Shown piece after piece: positions 35,415-45,070 of a stretch of DNA of 64,000 nt. Source of the stretch: an uncultured Clostridia bacterium (lineage in GTDB: Bacteria > Bacillota > Clostridia > UBA1381); contig CAKSUM010000001.1 of assembly GCA_934501535.1 (NCBI GenBank), positions 1 through 64,000 on the forward strand, given 5' to 3'. Under the pieces are notes generated by a model, which had not been told where the DNA came from, did not search any database, and worked only from the letters and a program-made list of their open reading frames with translations. The position numbers and the translations under genes were made by a program. Position 1 is the first letter of the stretch. Every line of letters begins with the position of its first letter.

Positions 35415-35867
35415 ATGAAAAAAAGGCTGATATCCATACTTCTGTCGCTGACAGCGATATTCTGCGTTCCGTGCGTGTCCTATGCGGCATACGAAACGTC
35501 GATACCGTATACGGCGCAAGGTAATTCCTCAAATCTTATATACATAAAGCGCCCGCAATCGCTTTCCGCGTCCACATCGGATAAGAGCTACACTATTTCC
35601 GCGGCAGGTGCGCAGGGCACAAAGGTTAAAGTATACAAATATAACGGCAGCGGCAATTGCCCCATCATCAAATCGGAAAAGCAAATCGGCGCAAGCGGAC
35701 TTTACAGCACCGTTGTTGACCTCCCTTCGGCAAGCAATACTTTTGTTGTTTACGCTGAAAACGGCGGAAATACTCAGGTTGTTAAAATTCAGATTTCCAA
35801 AGTAAAAAGAAGCACGGTTGACAAGCTGAAAAATGTTACCGTAAATGTTCTGAACTTCTTGAAATAA
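35415..35867 (+). CDS. Small secreted protein, likely WalR regulon
   Basis: A 150-residue protein I do not recognise. It has a clear signal peptide (MKKRLISILLSLTAIFC and cleavage likely after VSYA). The mature part is rich in Ser, Thr, Gly and Asn and looks all-beta (a cell-surface or wall-contact domain, with KSYTISAAGAQGTKVKVYKY), ending in a short basic helix (VDKLKNVTVNVLNFLK). The start at 35415 follows AAAGGA. It lies between walK and yycH with its own WalR box, so it is probably made in step with wall growth. Function unknown. Confidence 0.75.
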   Translation: MKKRLISILLSLTAIFCVPCVSYAAYETSIPYTAQGNSSNLIYIKRPQSLSASTSDKSYTISAAGAQGTKVKVYKYNGSGNCPIIKSEKQIGASGLYSTVVDLPSASNTFVVYAENGGNTQVVKIQISKVKRSTVDKLKNVTVNVLNFLK

Positions 35868-35878
35868 CGGAGAAACTT

Positions 35879-37219
35879 ATGAAAAAAGAGAGAATTAAGA
35901 GTATCGTTTTAATCTTTCTCATAATTACAAATCTTGTTTTGGCAGATAAAATACTTGTAAACAAAAAATTATGGCTTTCCGGCTATAATTTTTTTGCTAA
36001 TATGAGAAACAGTTCAAAAAAAACCGGAACACAGGTTTCGGAAAATCTCGCACTTCCCGAAAAAATAACGGTAAACACCGGCTATCAGTCAAGCCGTTTG
36101 ATTTATAACCGGAACAGCGATGATTTTTCTGAAATTTTTTCCTCCGTATGCGAAACGCTCAAACAGGCATTTTCTTCGCGAAATATCACCTCTGTGACGC
36201 GCGACGATTGGTATTCCGTGCTGTCTGCACAATCGGTTTACCTCTCATATCCGTGTGCCTTTTCATCGAAAATTTATGCGGAAATCCTCGGCATAAATTC
36301 CTGCGAGCTTAATCTTGCGTCTTTTTCCGATATAGCTGTGAGCGATACCGGAAATGTATATTTTAATGACTCGAACGGATTTTACCGTGTGACCACATCT
36401 TCTGTCGGCGTAAATGAAATAATACAGCGCGCAGCAGATAAACAGACTGATGAAAACGCGGTAATCAATTACTCATTTGACCTTAACTTTGATAAAGACC
36501 CCGGCGAACAAAAAACAGTTCTGGATCCGATGATACTGATATATTCCGCGCCGTTCCGCGCACACAAGCTCAGCGCCCAGAACCCCATCTTTACGGACGG
36601 CGCGGTAAATTCACGCAATATAGAAAAGCTCTTGTCCGCATTTTCAATTGCTCCCAATTCGGTAAGACGCTACACCGAAGCCGACGGGTCGCTTGTTTTT
36701 GTTGAAAACAACGGAATTTTAAAAATTTCCACCGACGGTATTCTGACATTTACCGCCAGCGGAACCGGTCTGCGCTTTTCAAAATCCGATGTCAGTGACG
36801 CATACTCCGCTGCATCGCGCCTTGCGTCATTTGTGGATAATGTGAACAGCGCAGTCGGAATTTCAACAGATATGTGCGTCACATCACCGCTTTCTCAGGA
36901 CACACTGAATACCTTTACGCTTGATTGGCTCGCTGACGGACTTCCGGTTAAATATTCTTCCGGAAATGCGGTTTCCGTAGAGATTTCCGGAAATTACATT
37001 ACATCATACCGTCAGATATTGCGCAATTACACGCTGCTGTCGGATATAGAGGAGTCCGCTATGTATATAGAAGCTCTCGACAGCATTATTGCAAAATATC
37101 AGAACTCTATGAATGAAATACATATCCGTCAAATGTACCCGGCATATTCCGATGATCTTTCCGAAGGTGAAAAAAGTGCCGACTGGTATATTGATATAGA
37201 TAATGTTATTGCAGAATAA
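35879..37219 (+). CDS. yycH: YycH-like regulator of WalK
   Basis: A 446-residue protein with one N-terminal membrane anchor (IKSIVLIFLIITNLVLA) and a large extracytoplasmic part, matching YycH in size, topology and gene position. In Bacillus and Staphylococcus, YycH and YycI bind WalK through their membrane helices and tune its activity. Similarity beyond topology is low by eye, so the name depends mainly on the walR-walK-x-yycH-yycI order. It starts 11 bp after the small secreted gene. Confidence 0.7.
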   Translation: MKKERIKSIVLIFLIITNLVLADKILVNKKLWLSGYNFFANMRNSSKKTGTQVSENLALPEKITVNTGYQSSRLIYNRNSDDFSEIFSSVCETLKQAFSSRNITSVTRDDWYSVLSAQSVYLSYPCAFSSKIYAEILGINSCELNLASFSDIAVSDTGNVYFNDSNGFYRVTTSSVGVNEIIQRAADKQTDENAVINYSFDLNFDKDPGEQKTVLDPMILIYSAPFRAHKLSAQNPIFTDGAVNSRNIEKLLSAFSIAPNSVRRYTEADGSLVFVENNGILKISTDGILTFTASGTGLRFSKSDVSDAYSAASRLASFVDNVNSAVGISTDMCVTSPLSQDTLNTFTLDWLADGLPVKYSSGNAVSVEISGNYITSYRQILRNYTLLSDIEESAMYIEALDSIIAKYQNSMNEIHIRQMYPAYSDDLSEGEKSADWYIDIDNVIAE

Positions 37220-37240
37220 ACAGAAAAAGGGGGTTAAACC

Positions 37241-38098
37241 GTGAACTGGAGCCGTGTAAAAACAATACTGATAATACTGTTTTTGTTTACCGACATACTG
37301 CTCGGCATCGGGGTGATTTCATCAACGCACAAAGCAACAGCAATCGAACCGGAAATAATAAACTCAACAGTATCTCTGCTTGCAGAGCGCAGCATATCAA
37401 TAAATCCCGATATAATTCCTGTAAAAACCCCCGGAATTGCATATATAGACGCCGAAAACATAATCTCGGACTATGACAGCTTTGCCGAAAATATTTTCAT
37501 GGATAAACCGCGTAAAAATGATGATTTAACATACGAAACAAACCGCTATATCCTATCATTTTCCGGCGACTGCTTCACATACAAATGCAAAGACGCCGAA
37601 AAGCCTTTTAATGATATTATGGCAAACGGCGACCCCGAAAACCGCGCAAAGACGATGGCGGCGGATTTTCTTACGGCTCACGGCTTTAATATCAGACATG
37701 CCGATGTCCAAGCCGCAAAAACGGAAAACGGATATGACATAAAATTTACCGGAAAAAGCGGCAAAATTCCTATATTCAGCTCCGCCGTTACTGTTTCGGT
37801 AACCGGTATTCATTCCGACACCGGTGAACTGAACGGAGTTTCTTCGGTCGGCGGCAGCTGGTTTAACGTTATCGGGCAAAACGGTTCAGATGTTGAACTG
37901 AAAAGCATCACGGGCATTTTAATAGAATTTATGTCGGAATACAATTCCGCACAGCCCGTTACCGTAACGGATTTGACACTCGGTTACACGGTATTTGAAG
38001 CAGATACGCTGCATCGTTCCGCGACGCTCGTGCCGGTATGGCGCATAACTCTCAGCAACGGCAATGAATACTATTATGACGCACGCAATACCGATTAA
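37241..38098 (+). CDS. yycI: YycI-like regulator of WalK
   Basis: A 285-residue membrane-anchored protein. The N-terminus MNWSRVKTILIILFLFTDIL is typical of YycI (MDWS-K-KTI pattern). The rest is extracytoplasmic with a YycH/YycI-type fold expected; the C-terminal part reads VPVWRITLSNGNEYYYDA, as in the family. It starts 21 bp after yycH, so the two are co-transcribed. It probably forms a complex with YycH and WalK at the membrane. Confidence 0.78.
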   Translation: MNWSRVKTILIILFLFTDILLGIGVISSTHKATAIEPEIINSTVSLLAERSISINPDIIPVKTPGIAYIDAENIISDYDSFAENIFMDKPRKNDDLTYETNRYILSFSGDCFTYKCKDAEKPFNDIMANGDPENRAKTMAADFLTAHGFNIRHADVQAAKTENGYDIKFTGKSGKIPIFSSAVTVSVTGIHSDTGELNGVSSVGGSWFNVIGQNGSDVELKSITGILIEFMSEYNSAQPVTVTDLTLGYTVFEADTLHRSATLVPVWRITLSNGNEYYYDARNTD

Positions 38099-38260
38099 TT
38101 TTTATCAGAACAAGCGTTATTGTATGTAATTCCAAACAAAAACTAATATATAAATTAACTCCGAATTTTGAGGTGGCAAAGCTTACCGCAGCTTTAATTT
38201 CTTCTATAATCCGCGTTTTAATTTAAATAAAATATGCAGAAGAAAGAGACTGAACGGAAA

Positions 38261-38869
38261 ATGATGTCCATTTATTTACAAGGTCTGTCATTGGGGCTTG
38301 CATATGTGGCTCCGATTGGCATGCAGAACATATTTGTCATTAACAGTGCTATGAGCCAAAAGCTCAGACGGGCAATAGCGACTGCTCTCATTGTTACTTT
38401 CTGGGACATTTCTCTCGGAATTGCCTGCTTTCTCGGCGCAGGCGCTCTGATTGAGGCTTTACCGTGGCTGCAAAAAATTATACTTGGCGCCGGAGGGCTG
38501 TTGGTTATTTACATAGGCGTCGGGCTTATCCGTTCAAAAGCAGATTTAAGCGGAGGAAATGATGTAAACCAACCTCTTTGGAGGCTTGCAGGCTCGGCTT
38601 TTATAGTGACATGGCTGAATCCGCAGGCATTGATTGACGGGACTTTAATGTTGGGTGCTTTCCGTGCCTCCCTCTCAGCAGGCGGCGATCTGTATTTCAT
38701 TACCGGCTTTGCTTCAGCCAGCTTGATTTGGTTCAGCTGTCTGGCTATTATAGTTCATTTGCTTGGCAGCAAATTCAACAGTATTGTTCTTACGTGGCTG
38801 AACCGCATCTGCGGTACTGTGATTATTCTCTGCGGAATTAAACTGCTCCTCAGCTTAATTCCGGTATAA
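38261..38869 (+). CDS. LysE-family amino-acid exporter
   Basis: A 202-residue LysE/ArgO-type exporter with six hydrophobic helices. Seen: YVAPIGMQNIFVINSAMSQK, the family signature in the first helix, and TWLNPQALIDGTLMLG in the middle. Substrates are usually basic amino acids. The start is the ATG at 38261 (or 38264); the Shine-Dalgarno is weak (ACGGAAA). In the 162-bp gap upstream there is an inverted repeat AAAGCT-6-AGCTTT (38178-38195) and TATAAT at 38205-38210; no lysine riboswitch is visible. Confidence 0.88.
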   Translation: MMSIYLQGLSLGLAYVAPIGMQNIFVINSAMSQKLRRAIATALIVTFWDISLGIACFLGAGALIEALPWLQKIILGAGGLLVIYIGVGLIRSKADLSGGNDVNQPLWRLAGSAFIVTWLNPQALIDGTLMLGAFRASLSAGGDLYFITGFASASLIWFSCLAIIVHLLGSKFNSIVLTWLNRICGTVIILCGIKLLLSLIPV

Positions 38870-38981
38870 AAGTCAGGTTACGAAGCCCTGCAAATTGGCA
38901 AAAAAAATCGAACAGAGTTTCCACGGAATCTTCTCTTATTACGGAAATTGACTGCCTTAAAATTGATATTGTTTACACGCA

Positions 38982-39011
38982 AAAAGACTGCAGAAATATC
39001 TGCAGTCTTTA
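38982..39011. terminator. Bidirectional terminator between LysE and the GLUG protein
   Basis: A perfect stem AAAGACTGCAGA/TCTGCAGTCTTT with a 4-nt loop, able to end both converging transcripts. Confidence 0.92.
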
Positions 39012-39015
39012 AGTT

Positions 39016-42000
39016 TTATCCGTTTTTCAATTCCTTTTGCAATTTGTATTTCTTTTTGAATATTATGCTTGCTATAATCAAAAGCAAAGCGACAGAAAGC
39101 GCGGCAATTAATGAAGTATAATCCTTTCTAACCTCATAAACCGTAAAATTCGGTTTATCCGCCTCAAATTCAAGGTAGCTCCCATACTGCTTTGTGCTCA
39201 CCTTTTTCGCTCCGCTGCCGTAATCTACCATCAAATCCGTCTTTTTATCGCCCTGCGGAAGATAACGAATCCTGAATTTATCCGTATGGCAGCCTGTGAT
39301 GTTGATTTCATGCGCTTCAACCGTGCGTTTCCTTTCAGCCGGTTTTGCGGTAATTTTTGCCGAATCGCCAAAAGCTCCGCAAACCAAAGCAATTGATTTT
39401 CCGTTTTCACGTTTTTCCGCAGAAGAAATAATATCCATATTCCTGTGATATTCCGCAGTAATATCCGCATCATATTTAGCGTCGGAAAAATCATACTCGC
39501 TCCATTTTCCGTAATATCCGGTTTTCTCCGGAACAGCAGGAATATTCTCGTCGGGTATATCATCGCCGTAATTAAAGTTAAGCTGAGCAATTTCCTTGTC
39601 ATCGGCAAAGAAATGAAGCGTAAACGTAACGTTTTTGCCAAAGCTGTTTTTTACAAACCTCACAAATCCGCCGACATCTGTTTCTTCCGCTATACCCGAA
39701 TAATTTATATCGTCCACTCCGCCCAGAGTATCGCTTACAAAGTGATTGTTTTTCAAATCGATTTTATCGGCATTTCCGGCAATACTTCCCGCAAATTCGC
39801 CGTGTTCCGCAACATTTACAAGCGCATTGCAATCGGTCAGTTTCTTTGCTTCTCCGGCAATTCCGCCGATATAATCATTTCCCGACAAGGTACATTTTGC
39901 CGCGGAATTTCTTATAACAGTATCTGATTTTCCGGCAATTCCGCCGACATATCCGCCGTCCGTACTTTCAATATCGCCGTAATTATCGCAGGAAATCACA
40001 CTTCCCAAATCCATTTTTCCGACAATTCCGCCGGCATAATTCTTTTTGGAGGTAACCGTACCGCTGTTTGTGCAGCGTCTTATAACATTTTTGGTTTTAT
40101 ACGTAAAGTTAACCGAACGCTCTCCGCTTTTTTTAACATCGTCCTCCGGGTCGAAATCATATTCAATCGCCATAGAGCCCACGGTTCCGCCGACATTGAC
40201 ATCACCGTTGACGCTGCCGAAATTCTGCGAGTTTTCAATCTTGCCGCGTGTGTCACCGTTTTTATCAAGGTCGGAAATATCAAGGTAATAATCATCTTTA
40301 TCCGAATTGAGCTTATCCTCGTATGCCCCGATAAGAATATCCGAAAGCGCCTGCAGCCGTTCGCCTATGCTGTCAATATTATCGTGTATTTCGCCTTTTT
40401 TATCCTTGATAAGCGAGTTCAGCAGGCTAAATTCGTCCTGTATATCGCGTGTGGAATTATTCAGTCCGTCAAGACTTCCGGACAGCGCCTCTGATGCAAG
40501 CGGTACAGAAAATGTTCCGCCCTCACGCAGGTTGGTTACCATTTTGCTCAAATCATCGGACGCTTTTGACACATAATCCGCGCCGTCAGACATGCTTGAA
40601 AGTCCGCTGCGCAAAGCGTCAAGCGCCTTTTCTCCCTCCTCCCTCGCCGTTTTAAAGCTGAGTGAGATATTAAGGTCATCAATCGCGTCCTGAAAAGCGT
40701 CGAGCGCCGTCGCAAGGTTAGAAAATGCGCGCGATAAAAGTATGCACGCCGTTCCAGCGGAAGATACGTCAAAATCCTCAAGCATTACCAGAATACCGTC
40801 GCCGACATGCGAAAGCGCTGTTGCGATGTCCTTATAGCTTTTCGCAAGCTCCTTAAGATTTTTCAGGCATTCATCGGTAACATTTTCAAGAAACCCCTGT
40901 TTTTTCAGGTCCTGAATTATCTTTACAATCTCATCTATAGAATTCCCGGCGCCGTTCAGAGCGTCTATCACGTCCTGTATACTCTTCCAGATATTCTTAA
41001 AACTCTTGTCAATGTTGTCTTTATTTTTCAGTGCCTGTTTCAGCTCTTTAATTCCGTTTTGCAGAACGCGTGCTCCGCTTTCAAGCGAAGTTATGCTTTT
41101 CGCAAGCGAACCCGAAGCACTTGAAAGCTGATGCAGTGCTCTTTCCAGATATGTCTTTGCATCGTCCATATCCTCGTCAAAATCTTCATTATCCTGGTTC
41201 TTATCAATTTCTTTTTTTATCGCGTCTACCGCATTCTGAATATAATCCGCCGACTCACTGAAGCTGCTCAGTCCCTCGGTCATTTTCCCCATGCCTTTTG
41301 ATATATTGTCAAATGCGGGCTGTGTATCACCGAGCGCCTTATCCATTCTGTCCGCCAAATCATTTGTGCTCTTTACAACGCTGTCCGCATAATCGGTCAC
41401 GTTGTCGGAAAGAACATCCAGGCTGTCGCTTATTCCAGTGACGGAGGAATTAATCCGTTCCAAACTGTCGGTCATGCGCGTATCCGACGGGTCAATGCTG
41501 TTATTTACCGTTTTCCGTATTTCGGTAATTGTTCTTCTTATATCGTCAATAACGTCGCCGGTGTACTCAAGCAAAACATACGGCTCCGTCTGACCGGCAA
41601 TGCCGCCTATATCCTTTCTTCCGTTAATCGTGCCGTAATTCTGACAGCCGGTTATATATCCCGCACTTCTGCCGACAATTCCGCCGGTGTTGTAGCCAAT
41701 CGATTGATAGCCCACATTTCCGTTATTTCTGCAGGAATATATCCGTCCCTTTGAATAGCCGCAAATGCCGCCCGTATCGGTGTTGGTATCGACATTTTCG
41801 GTACTGCGGATATTTTTAAGGTCAATATTTATATTGCCTAAATCCTTGCTTTCCTCAATGTCGGCAGTATTTACCGCCGCATTATTTTCACAGCTGTCGA
41901 GTCTGCCGAAGTTTTGACCGGCAATTCCGCCGGTGTAGCTCTTGCCCGTAATATTTCCCTCGGCGCGCGATGATTTGATCACACCGCTTTCGGTTACATA

Positions 42001-42507
42001 TCCGGCAATTCCGCCTACCGACGCACTTCCCGAAACATCACCCGAAAAGCTGCAGTTTATTATTGTACCGCTGTTTTCGCCGACAATTCCGCCGATAAAC
42101 TTCTTTGTCCCCTGCGGAGCAATTTTTCCCTTAACATTCAGATTTTCTACCGTGCCGCCCTTCTGAATATAGCGGAACAGCCCCTGATACGAGCCTTTTT
42201 CAGAAATATCAACGCCCGAGAGCGTATAACCGTTTCCCTTGAAGGTTCCGCCGAATGTCGGAATAGGCGTAAAATCAATTTTTCCCAAATCTATATCATC
42301 ATCAAGCTCAACAGTCTTTCCGCGCGACCATGTATCGGTCTTGCACTTTTTTGTCAGCTCGATGTAATCATGCGTGTTTTTGATTTTGACGGTTCCGCCT
42401 GCGGCATATGCCGTGAGCGGCACAATATACGGAAACAAGCCCATTGCGGCAGCCAAAAATGCCGATATAATTTTATTCGTCCGTCTTTTCGCTGTTTTCT
42501 TCGTCAT
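39016..42507 (-). CDS. Giant GLUG-repeat, coiled-coil surface protein
   Basis: A 1163-residue membrane-anchored exported protein. Order: signal peptide (about 1-36, ending AYA), GLUG-type repeats at about 140-310 (GGIVGENSGTIINCSFSGDV, GGIAGYVTESGVIKSS and similar), a long helical coiled-coil region at about 320-760 with many Asp/Ser/Leu heptads, more GLUG repeats at about 770-930, a Listeria/Bacteroides-type repeat (FHFFADDKEIAQLNFNYG-like), and a C-terminal helix SLIAALSVALLLIIASIIF with a basic tail. It overlaps the MMPL transporter end by 35 bp and follows AGGAGG. The coiled-coil resembles YhgE/Pip-type partners of MMPL exporters. Confidence 0.75.
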   Translation of the reverse strand: MTKKTAKRRTNKIISAFLAAAMGLFPYIVPLTAYAAGGTVKIKNTHDYIELTKKCKTDTWSRGKTVELDDDIDLGKIDFTPIPTFGGTFKGNGYTLSGVDISEKGSYQGLFRYIQKGGTVENLNVKGKIAPQGTKKFIGGIVGENSGTIINCSFSGDVSGSASVGGIAGYVTESGVIKSSRAEGNITGKSYTGGIAGQNFGRLDSCENNAAVNTADIEESKDLGNINIDLKNIRSTENVDTNTDTGGICGYSKGRIYSCRNNGNVGYQSIGYNTGGIVGRSAGYITGCQNYGTINGRKDIGGIAGQTEPYVLLEYTGDVIDDIRRTITEIRKTVNNSIDPSDTRMTDSLERINSSVTGISDSLDVLSDNVTDYADSVVKSTNDLADRMDKALGDTQPAFDNISKGMGKMTEGLSSFSESADYIQNAVDAIKKEIDKNQDNEDFDEDMDDAKTYLERALHQLSSASGSLAKSITSLESGARVLQNGIKELKQALKNKDNIDKSFKNIWKSIQDVIDALNGAGNSIDEIVKIIQDLKKQGFLENVTDECLKNLKELAKSYKDIATALSHVGDGILVMLEDFDVSSAGTACILLSRAFSNLATALDAFQDAIDDLNISLSFKTAREEGEKALDALRSGLSSMSDGADYVSKASDDLSKMVTNLREGGTFSVPLASEALSGSLDGLNNSTRDIQDEFSLLNSLIKDKKGEIHDNIDSIGERLQALSDILIGAYEDKLNSDKDDYYLDISDLDKNGDTRGKIENSQNFGSVNGDVNVGGTVGSMAIEYDFDPEDDVKKSGERSVNFTYKTKNVIRRCTNSGTVTSKKNYAGGIVGKMDLGSVISCDNYGDIESTDGGYVGGIAGKSDTVIRNSAAKCTLSGNDYIGGIAGEAKKLTDCNALVNVAEHGEFAGSIAGNADKIDLKNNHFVSDTLGGVDDINYSGIAEETDVGGFVRFVKNSFGKNVTFTLHFFADDKEIAQLNFNYGDDIPDENIPAVPEKTGYYGKWSEYDFSDAKYDADITAEYHRNMDIISSAEKRENGKSIALVCGAFGDSAKITAKPAERKRTVEAHEINITGCHTDKFRIRYLPQGDKKTDLMVDYGSGAKKVSTKQYGSYLEFEADKPNFTVYEVRKDYTSLIAALSVALLLIIASIIFKKKYKLQKELKNG

Positions 42508-44923
42508 TTTCGGTCGCCTCCTTTATAATATTGCTCATGTTAACATTTGCCGCCATATCGCCTTTTAAAACGCCGTGCATATCCGCGTCAACAAAGCCGT
42601 TTATATATCCGCGCACTCTGCCGTTAACTATAAATCTGCCGGTATCCTTGCGGACAATCTCGGGAGTTTTAATAGTAAATTTGGTTTTCTCTATAATCGT
42701 ATCACCGAGCAGAAGTATCTCCGGCAGCACGCACATTACCAAAAACATCGATGTAAGCGTTCCGGAGGACAGTGTTTTACCTATCGAAACAATTGCCGGA
42801 TTGGTTGAAAGCTTACCTATCAGGAACCCGGCAGCGGCAAGTATACTTCCTGAGGTGAGCACCGTCGGGAATGCAAATTTGAGTGCACCGCGCATCGCTT
42901 TTTTGATGGGCATTGTCTTTTTCAGCTCCATGTATCTGCTCGAAATAACTATTGCATAGTCGATGTTCGCGCCCATCTGAATTGAGCTTACGATAAGGTA
43001 GCTCAGGAAATATATCGGCTTATTAAACAGTGTTGCCATGGAGAAGTTTATCCATACGCTGCCCTGAATAACGGCAATCTGCAAAATAGGCAGTCCGGCG
43101 CTTTTGAATGTGAAGAACAGCACCAGTATAACAAACAGAACAGACAGGACACTGACAATAATATTATCCGTTGCGAACGATGTTGACAAATCGTAGCTGC
43201 TTGTAGAATCACCTACAAAGTATGAAGTATCATAATATTCGTTGCATATTTGGTGCACCGTATCAATAAATGCAAAGGTTTCGCTACCCTCTTTAGGCAA
43301 ATTCAGATGTACCAGCATTCGGGTGTAATCCTTGCCCATCAGCTGTTTTTTCGCGCTGTCAAGCTGCACGTACATATCGTCAAGCTCATCCGCCAGCTCG
43401 CCGTCCAGCTTGACATATCCCTCCTGCTTCTTATCGTATACATACATAAACATATCGATAAGCGGCACGCCCGATGTATCGAGATTTCCGGCAAGTCTGC
43501 TGTATTCGTCATTTTCCGCGGCATATACCGCATACAGTCCGCGCGCTACCTCAATATCGATGTTGGTAAGCTCCGAAAACTGCCGCGGGGTAAGGCTGTC
43601 GGTCAGCACATACCCGTCCTTCGCCTCTACATTGGAAAGGCTTGTGATTGACGCTATTTCATCATGCTTTTCAAGCTCGGCAATCAGCTTTTTCTCCCGG
43701 GCATAATCGCCTGCCGGCAATATAATCGCCGCTATATTATCGCTGCCAAATTCCGACTCAATCATTCGCTTTGAAATCTGTGTTTCATTTTTTCTGTCGG
43801 TATCGGACGAATTTACATCATACACATACGGACAGTTTGAGGACAGAAAATATCCCGCTATTATAATGCCGAGGAAAATCGGCGGAACAATCATTCTGAG
43901 CTTATATACAACCGAACCCAGTCCGGATATATCCGGAACCATGTTTTTATGCGGTGTTTTATCAATGTACTTACCGAAAAGCATCAAAAGGCACGGCATC
44001 AGCGTGAACACTGCCAAAAGGCTGAAGCCTATTGATTTTACAAGGCAAAGTCCGAGGTCAAAACCGATTTTGAACTGCATGAACATCATTGCCAAAAGTC
44101 CGGATATTGTTGTAAGACAGCTTGATGAAATTTCCGGAATGGACTTTGACAGTGCATATATAACAGCCTCGCGCTGGTCATGAAACTGACGTTCTTCGCT
44201 GTAATGGTGAATCATTATAATCGCGTAGTCAATAGACAGCGCAAGCTGCAAAATTACCGTAACCGAATTTGATATGAACGATATTTCGCCCAGCATGTAG
44301 TTGGTACCCTTATTCAAAAGTGCCGCACCGACAAACGTTGCGATAAGCACGGGTACCTCCATGTAAGTATGCGATGTAAACAGCAATACCGAAACTATTA
44401 TAACCGCCGCAACTATTAAAACCGTGCTCATCTCTTGGTCAAGCGCCTTTGAATCGTCCGAGTCGCTCTCCGAAAAATAGACGTCATATTCGGATAAAAG
44501 AGAACGTATCGACTGATAAGTCTGCGCCGTTTTATCCTCGCCGCCCTCGCTGTCCAGCGTTATATCATACAAGGCGCAGCCGTCCTTGTAATGGTCCTCG
44601 CTGTCATCAAAATCAACCATGCTTACTCCGCTGACAGCCTTAATTCTGTCCGCCAGCTTTTCCGCCTCATCATATGTCACGTTAATAACCATCGCTTTGG
44701 AGGTTGCATACGTGACAAATTCATCATTCATAATTGTCAGACCCGTACGCGTTTCCGTGCTGTCCGGCAAATACTGCGTTATATCGTTGCACACCTTTAT
44801 CCAGTTCTGCGATATAAACGAGAATACCAATGCGGCGGCATACAGTAAAAGTATGATGCTTTTTTTATCAACAATAACCGTTGACAGTTTTACAAAAAAG
44901 TTGTCATCGTTGTTTTTATTCAT
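42473..44923 (-). CDS. MMPL/RND-family transporter
   Basis: An 816-residue permease with about 12 transmembrane helices in two repeats of 1+5, each with a large extracytoplasmic loop (about 50-160 and 380-560). The motif region QLALSIDYAIIMIHHYSEER in the first half and MGANIDYAIVISSRYMELKK in the second carry the Asp-Tyr proton-relay pair of the MMPL family. Family members export lipids, peptides or drugs. The start at 44923 is 6 nt after GGAG; ATG 44929 is possible. It lies between the TetR gene and the GLUG protein. Confidence 0.9.
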   Translation of the reverse strand: MNKNNDDNFFVKLSTVIVDKKSIILLLYAAALVFSFISQNWIKVCNDITQYLPDSTETRTGLTIMNDEFVTYATSKAMVINVTYDEAEKLADRIKAVSGVSMVDFDDSEDHYKDGCALYDITLDSEGGEDKTAQTYQSIRSLLSEYDVYFSESDSDDSKALDQEMSTVLIVAAVIIVSVLLFTSHTYMEVPVLIATFVGAALLNKGTNYMLGEISFISNSVTVILQLALSIDYAIIMIHHYSEERQFHDQREAVIYALSKSIPEISSSCLTTISGLLAMMFMQFKIGFDLGLCLVKSIGFSLLAVFTLMPCLLMLFGKYIDKTPHKNMVPDISGLGSVVYKLRMIVPPIFLGIIIAGYFLSSNCPYVYDVNSSDTDRKNETQISKRMIESEFGSDNIAAIILPAGDYAREKKLIAELEKHDEIASITSLSNVEAKDGYVLTDSLTPRQFSELTNIDIEVARGLYAVYAAENDEYSRLAGNLDTSGVPLIDMFMYVYDKKQEGYVKLDGELADELDDMYVQLDSAKKQLMGKDYTRMLVHLNLPKEGSETFAFIDTVHQICNEYYDTSYFVGDSTSSYDLSTSFATDNIIVSVLSVLFVILVLFFTFKSAGLPILQIAVIQGSVWINFSMATLFNKPIYFLSYLIVSSIQMGANIDYAIVISSRYMELKKTMPIKKAMRGALKFAFPTVLTSGSILAAAGFLIGKLSTNPAIVSIGKTLSSGTLTSMFLVMCVLPEILLLGDTIIEKTKFTIKTPEIVRKDTGRFIVNGRVRGYINGFVDADMHGVLKGDMAANVNMSNIIKEATENDEENSEKTDE

Positions 44924-44971
44924 ATTCATCTCCGTTCTGCCGCCCCTTTCCGGCATTAATTCTATCTTTAT

Positions 44972-45000
44972 ATTTTACGTCTTTTGTACCGCAATAACAA
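44972..45000 (-). promoter_or_regulatory. Promoter of the MMPL-GLUG pair
   Basis: The minus strand carries TTGTTA (44995-45000), a 17-bp spacer and TAAAAT (44972-44977) in the tetR-MMPL gap. Confidence 0.6.
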
Positions 45001-45018
45001 CATGCGAATACAAAACAG

Positions 45019-45035
45019 TGTCTGAAATTCAGACA
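45019..45035. promoter_or_regulatory. Palindromic TetR-type operator
   Basis: TGTCTGAAATTCAGACA is a perfect palindrome about a single central base, 18 bp upstream of the MMPL promoter -35. Size and symmetry fit a TetR-family site; its place upstream of -35 would suit activation or looping rather than simple blocking. Confidence 0.6.
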
Positions 45036-45070
45036 AACCGGCACGTTTGCATAAAAAACAGACATATGTT

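Noticed and set aside
38099..38260. Possible lysine riboswitch before the LysE exporter
   Set aside because: The gap is only 162 bp and lacks the five-stem conserved core; only a small inverted repeat and a -10-like box are visible.
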